DNA of 64,000 nucleotides, from NCBI RefSeq assembly GCF_024868665.1, contig NC_079891.1, positions 36,138,286 to 36,202,285 on the forward strand. The letters run 5' to 3'. Each line of letters begins with the position of its first letter. Positions within the stretch are counted from its first letter, which is position 1. This document shows, one piece after another, positions 58,701-64,000 of the stretch. This DNA comes from Triplophysa rosa (Eukaryota; Chordata; Actinopteri; Cypriniformes; Nemacheilidae). Made by a program: the position numbers and the translations under genes. The notes under the pieces were generated by a model. It was not told the DNA's origin, searched no databases, and saw only the letters and a program-made list of their open reading frames with translations.

Positions 58701-59107
58701 CATAAGACATTACAATACATAAATAATACATTAACACTATTTTTATAATGCATTATACATTCTCACAGGCTCCACCCCCTCACGTGCCGCTGGCTTTCTG
58801 GGTACCAGCAGTCCTGGGCCAATGGCAGACCTGTACGCAGCAGCCAGTCAGGATTCAGGAGTCAGTGGCTACATCAGTGCGGCAAGCCCCGCCCCCAGCG
58901 CAGGGTTCAGCCACGGCCTCGGGGTGAGCACAATTACACACACACACACACGTTTATAAATGTGAAGCTGTTCCAGGTTGAGTTGATCATCTGTGACGTG
59001 ATGTTTCAAACAGAAGACATGAATGACACATGTGCACGTCAGTAAGACTCTTTCTCTCCTTCAAGGGTCCTTTGATCGCCACCGCATTTACCAACGGTTA
59101 CCACTGA
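42814..59107 (+). CDS. msi1: Musashi-1 RNA-binding protein, complete
   Basis: Neural RNA-binding translational regulator. Fourteen coding exons: 42814-42878, 43344-43384, 43833-43914, 44031-44115, 48641-48682, 49103-49195, 55886-55934, 56364-56446, 56525-56642, 56982-57062, 57241-57297, 57434-57493, 58769-58923, 59066-59107. They chain in phase to 1053 nt, 350 residues (human 362). RRM1 has RNP2 KMFIGGLSW (residues 23-31) and RNP1 RGFGFVTY (63-70). RRM2 has RNP2 KIFVGGLSV (112-120) and RNP1 RGFGFVTF (152-159). The inter-RRM linker [14 protein letters not shown] is its own 42-nt exon. The tail has [12 protein letters not shown], a seven-Ala run (276-282), [10 protein letters not shown] and the C terminus ATAFTNGYH, which fit Musashi-1 rather than Musashi-2. 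The segment between the Ala run and GSTPSR (TGSHPW-like in mammals) is absent. Exons 9 and 14 use AAG acceptors. The genus of the call is near certain; which fish msi1 duplicate is open. Confidence 0.97.
44362..44668. mobile_element. TTAA-flanked MITE, copy 1
   Basis: Starts TTAAAGTCCCAGTAAAAT and ends CACGGGGACTTTAA, a short inverted pair including TTAA on both sides. A near copy lies at 50778-51146. The right part resembles the right end of the THAP-carrying element at 17508-18749. Confidence 0.75.
45620..45755 (+). repeat. tRNA-derived SINE
   Basis: An A-box-like TGGCTCAGTGG (45626-45636) and a B-box-like GGTTCCATCC (45659-45668) lie at tRNA spacing. They are followed by the fish tail AAGTCGCTTTGGATAAAATC and CTCTGCCAAATGCATAAATG. 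The tRNA head cannot fold as a functional tRNA without the 3' half, so it is called a SINE, not a tRNA gene. Confidence 0.85.
45850..45990. repeat. Hairpin repeat with 38-40 bp arms
   Basis: TAAGGGATAATCCACAGCTA and following bases at 45855-45894 pair with the inverse copy at 45943-45982, ending TGGATTATCCCTTA. The loop of about 50 bp contains TTCTGATTGGCTGGAAGG. The same family is found, split by a transposon, at 57593-57690 and 58488-58540. Confidence 0.8.
47167..47475 (+). repeat. CA-linked dispersed repeat, copy 4
   Basis: Same structure as 9016-9325: CA tract, ATGTCTGGTTTACTATCCCC, the telomere-like block, and CCCCACCGGGATATACAAAC at the end. Confidence 0.88.
50778..51146. mobile_element. 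TTAA MITE, copy 2 (3'-truncated)
   Basis: Starts TTAAAGTCCCAGTGAAATT, closely like 44362-44668 through to ATACGGAAGTAAAAACGATC, where the right terminus is lost. It contains the TATTTCACTCGGAAATGCG block that also occurs near the right end of the THAP element at 17508-18749. Confidence 0.75.
52178..52495. mobile_element. Fish MITE with long inverted ends
   Basis: Starts AAAAGGGACACTTCACCC and ends GGGTGAACTGTCCCTTTT. The inner continuation ATTCTGTCATCATTTCC also pairs with its inverse. It is the very abundant fish element recognised by CACCCAAAAATAAAATTCTG. Confidence 0.85.
52983..53098. repeat. Palindromic fish repeat
   Basis: GAAAAAAGCAGGTTAGGTAT and GATGCTGGTTTGTGCTGG pair with the inverse copy ending CAGCATATGCTGTTTTTTTC. 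The result is a perfect-looking hairpin about 115 bp long. Confidence 0.8.
54875..55735. repeat. 860-bp polypyrimidine tract before msi1 exon 7
   Basis: The plus strand is almost purely C and T (TCTC repeats with TTC and CCT variants, rare G). The tract ends only 150 bp before the acceptor of the exon at 55886. The long Ser/Leu frames on plus and Arg/Glu frames on minus are artefacts. Confidence 0.97.
57782..58487 (+). mobile_element. Kolobok-like element carrying a THAP segment
   Basis: The right end TAAAATGACCCCTTTAA carries TTAA. The internal sequence matches 20835-21358 on both sides of an extra segment that encodes the THAP-like peptide. The left terminus is not recognisable. It interrupts a repeat of the 45850-45990 family. 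Confidence 0.6.
57946..58200 (+). pseudogene. THAP-domain-like segment in transposon
   Basis: An open frame gives [19 protein letters not shown], then a conserved Trp (NEWLHFIF), then [13 protein letters not shown] and a terminal [10 protein letters not shown]. This has the THAP layout of a Cys pair, Leu-Pro-Lys, Trp, C-x2-H-F and the closing hydrophobic IPS motif (AVPTIF in canonical THAP). The first Cys pair is C-x3-C, and an upstream ATG is in another frame, so the copy is probably not functional. It is a THAP-type C2CH DNA-binding domain, as in Kolobok and P-type transposases. Confidence 0.6.
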
Positions 59108-61130
59108 AGACCCTCCACTGGACGTCCAGCGCCGGACGACTGATGATGATGTCACGAGCATCTGCGGTCCCTCGCGTTTCATTTTCTCTTTTCTCCACTA
59201 ACATCACCTTTAGTTTCCATCCGTTTCTCCGGCCGTCACATGCTCGAAAATAATGTTGTTTGATTGTACACGGGGAAACACGCAAGGAATTTTATACTCC
59301 ACCGTTTTTATTTGACAAGTTTTTCCAGTTTGTTCTGTTGTTGTTTTTTTGCTGAATGTGTTTGAATGTTTTTACTGTACTCGTGCTGTAACGGATGGAG
59401 TGATCGAGAGAGAGAGAGAGAGAGAGAGAGAGCTGAGAAACACATCAGGAGTGTTTTTCACATTGAGGTTCGTAACTAATGTAAACAACCATGAACAAAT
59501 TTACTACATAAGAACAGGAGAAAAATGTATATTTTGGTACGTTTTTAAATGCACAGCATTGGTCAAATTATTTCCAAGCGTCGAGAGCTAAAAGAGTTTT
59601 TATATTTTTTGCTAAATTAGGTTTTTACTTGAGGGGTCTTGATTCATGAAATGAGCAGCGTGTGTAAATCCGTCATACATGTGATTTACAGTCATGTCAT
59701 GAATGAAGCTCAATGTCTGTACATACTGTACATATGCCATGGGTTTTTGTGGGCGGGGTTTTGACTTTCTCAGACTCTCATTGGACTGTTGACTTTGTTC
59801 CGAACTCTAGCGTGCTGTCTACATGGACAACATTTAAAGGCATCGAGGATAATCTAACGCATTTAACATCAGACACGCGTCGTGACGTGACGTGAGCAGA
59901 TTCTGTTTAAGCAATATTCTCTTTTCAGTTTTATATCTGCGCATGTGAGCAATAATCAGTGGGGTTTGGAACAAAGTTTTTCAGCTGACATAACTGCAGA
60001 ACATATGATGATGAACGCATTCACGTGTTCCTCGCATTGTGCACGTGACACAAAGTACAACATATAGACTGTATTTTGTCGAATTAAACTGGCAGGCAGT
60101 TTGTTTCTGGACGTTCTTCACTTTCCTCCATTTCTACTCATTCTCTTTCAGTTTTCAAGGTTTTTTTTGTGAAAGTTAAAGCTATCATTTATGAGGCGTT
60201 TAGCCGCTTTAGAGAAAAAGATCTGGTTGTGTTTTCCTGAAAGATCAAAGGGAAAAGACCCAGACAGCGAGGAGGGCTGTGTGGACATATATATTATATA
60301 CTGTATATATCTAATGTTTTGCGCAGTGTAACACTATTGTACATTTCTCTCTCTCTCTCTCTTATTATTTTTTGACGGTACAATGCTGTTTTTTTAAATG
60401 AAGGACAAATGTTTAAAGCAATGTAGTGGGAGCGCTGTTACATCTCAGTGAGTGTAATGTTTTTGTGTGTTTTCTGGTTGTGCGTGTGTTACAGTGCCAG
60501 CGCACACACACATGTTTCACGTGTGTAGTGTATACTGAAGTATAGATGAACACATTTACGCTGGTTTAGATGAATTCAGTCTGTCAGTGATCTGCTGTAA
60601 TCTTCAGATAACACTTAAATCATATTTCCAGCCTCACACTACACAATATTTGAAACTGGGTTGTGTGGTGGGTTTGTTTTGTTGTGTGTTTATACTCAGA
60701 TGTTGATGTGCAGTCTTCCGTGTGACACGTGCAGCAGGTTTATCCTCCGCCTCATGAAAGCACTGCACCACACACACTGGAACTCTTTAAGCAACTAAAG
60801 CAATAAGTCTGTTTGAAACTGACGGTGACTGAGGCATTCAAATTATTTTTCAGAAGAGAAGCTCTATTTTTCAAGACCTGTTTTAACCCCTTTCTCAGAT
60901 TTTGACAGTACTTGTTGTTGATGTTTGTTTGGATGATTTGTAAAAGGGGCGGGGCTCTGGGATCAGTAACATAACTGGAAAGCATCAGTGGGTAACGCTC
61001 TGTCCCGTTGCCACGGAGACGTGCGTCATCACTGTGACCTGATGCTCATATTCGCTGGTCCACTGTCCCTTGACTGTATTTTTTATTTTCCACCTCTGGA
61101 AACGTTCAAATAAAAGATCCTAATAAATTA
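59108..61130 (+). other. msi1: msi1 3' UTR
   Basis: A 2-kb AT-rich region follows the stop without splice signals or coding potential. It contains a GA tract (59407-59431). It ends with two candidate polyadenylation signals, AATAAA at 61109-61114 and 61122-61127, followed by a T-rich stretch. Long 3' UTRs are usual for Musashi genes. Confidence 0.65.
61109..61127 (+). terminator. msi1: msi1 polyadenylation signals
   Basis: Two AATAAA hexamers lie 13 bp apart, about 2.0 kb after the stop codon and 0.6 kb before the tmem233 ATG. Confidence 0.6.
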
Positions 61131-61645
61131 TTTTTAAGCATTCCATTTTATGGTCTCGGTCCTGTTTTTCTTGGCACACTAGCAGGATTCAGCTGTTCAA
61201 CATGTCTCGTCTATGCAGGATATGGATGCTTGCTCTGTAATGCACATTTGACAAGTAAAAATCTGATTCAGATGAGAAAAAGCCTTTTGCTCTTCAATCG
61301 GCAAGTTTCTGATATTTAGAGAAGTTTCTATCAACTGTTTTAACATTACGAATAAATAGATATAAATATTTTTGGTTTTTGCTGATCACGTGAAAGCTCC
61401 ACGGCTTGAGAGCAGACGTTAACTTTCTCTTTGAGCTGTGATGTTTGTGTCTGTGCCCCATAACACACACCTGATACCCTGTGACCCCAATACCGCACAC
61501 ACACACACACGTACGCACAAGCTCTGGTGAGTTTGGAATGTGCTCATGGGAAAGAGAGGTCCATATTTCTCCCCTGATCCTCTTACCCACAGAGACCTGA
61601 ACCCCCAAACACTCTTCATCTCAGATCTCATTTTCCTCCGTGTAG

Positions 61646-63872
<2,227 letters not shown>

Positions 63873-64000
63873 TAACAGCTCAGCTTCAAACAGCCCTACT
63901 GTACATATTCCATATTTCAATCCCATCACTGTGTGTTTGTAGTTCAAAGAGTAACTGTTACAATGTGCCGTGTGTAATGTTGCTGTGTGTGAATGTAAGC

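Larger units (their letters stand above)
57494..58768 (+). other. msi1: msi1 intron 12, contents
   Basis: Contains the split hairpin-family repeat, the Kolobok-like THAP element and a SINE-tail motif (58608-58655, AAGTGGCTTTGGATGAAAGC). Confidence 0.75.

Overview
The window reads as teleost fish nuclear DNA, most likely cyprinid-like. Genes are vertebrate with short exons and long introns. Between them lie CA and GA microsatellites, fish SINE tails and many small DNA transposons (hAT and Kolobok type). Two runs of N (37798-37800 and 40239) show it is assembled genomic sequence. There is no bacterial, viral or CRISPR content.

From left to right: 0-8.6 kb holds nested hAT elements and, at 8366-8378, a tiny first coding exon (minus strand, Met-Asp-Asp-Leu then a phase-1 donor) in a CpG-rich promoter, which I read as the 5' end of paxillin (pxn). 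Next is a complete minus-strand crybb1 (beta-B1 crystallin, five coding exons, 250 codons; 10652-12558, with a TATA-like promoter near 12.9 kb). A complete minus-strand KIAA1671 homologue spans 17123-29576. Its nine coding exons chain perfectly in phase to 1132 residues. An alternative internal first exon at 23009-22743 chains, also in phase, to a 330-residue short form with the same C-terminal domain. An 11-kb intergenic stretch rich in repeats follows, including a 1.07-kb foldback element and a hAT with a transposase exon remnant. Then comes the plus-strand msi1 (Musashi-1; 14 coding exons, 350 codons; 42814-59107, 3' UTR to about 61.13 kb). The last gene is the 5' part of plus-strand tmem233 (61754 to beyond the right edge).

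The gene order joins neighbours of human 12q24 (pxn, msi1, tmem233) with neighbours of human 22q (crybb1, kiaa1671), as expected of a fish ancestral block. These genes do not form a pathway: focal adhesion, lens, cytoskeleton-associated scaffold, neural RNA-binding protein and a membrane protein. The freshest observations are the dual-start architecture of the KIAA1671 homologue, several cleanly resolved transposon insertions (8-bp target duplications, one with an empty-site paralogue in the same window), and a THAP-bearing Kolobok-like fragment inside an msi1 intron with likely deletion derivatives nearby. All exon boundaries were derived by hand from splice signals and reading-phase arithmetic; no alignment was run.
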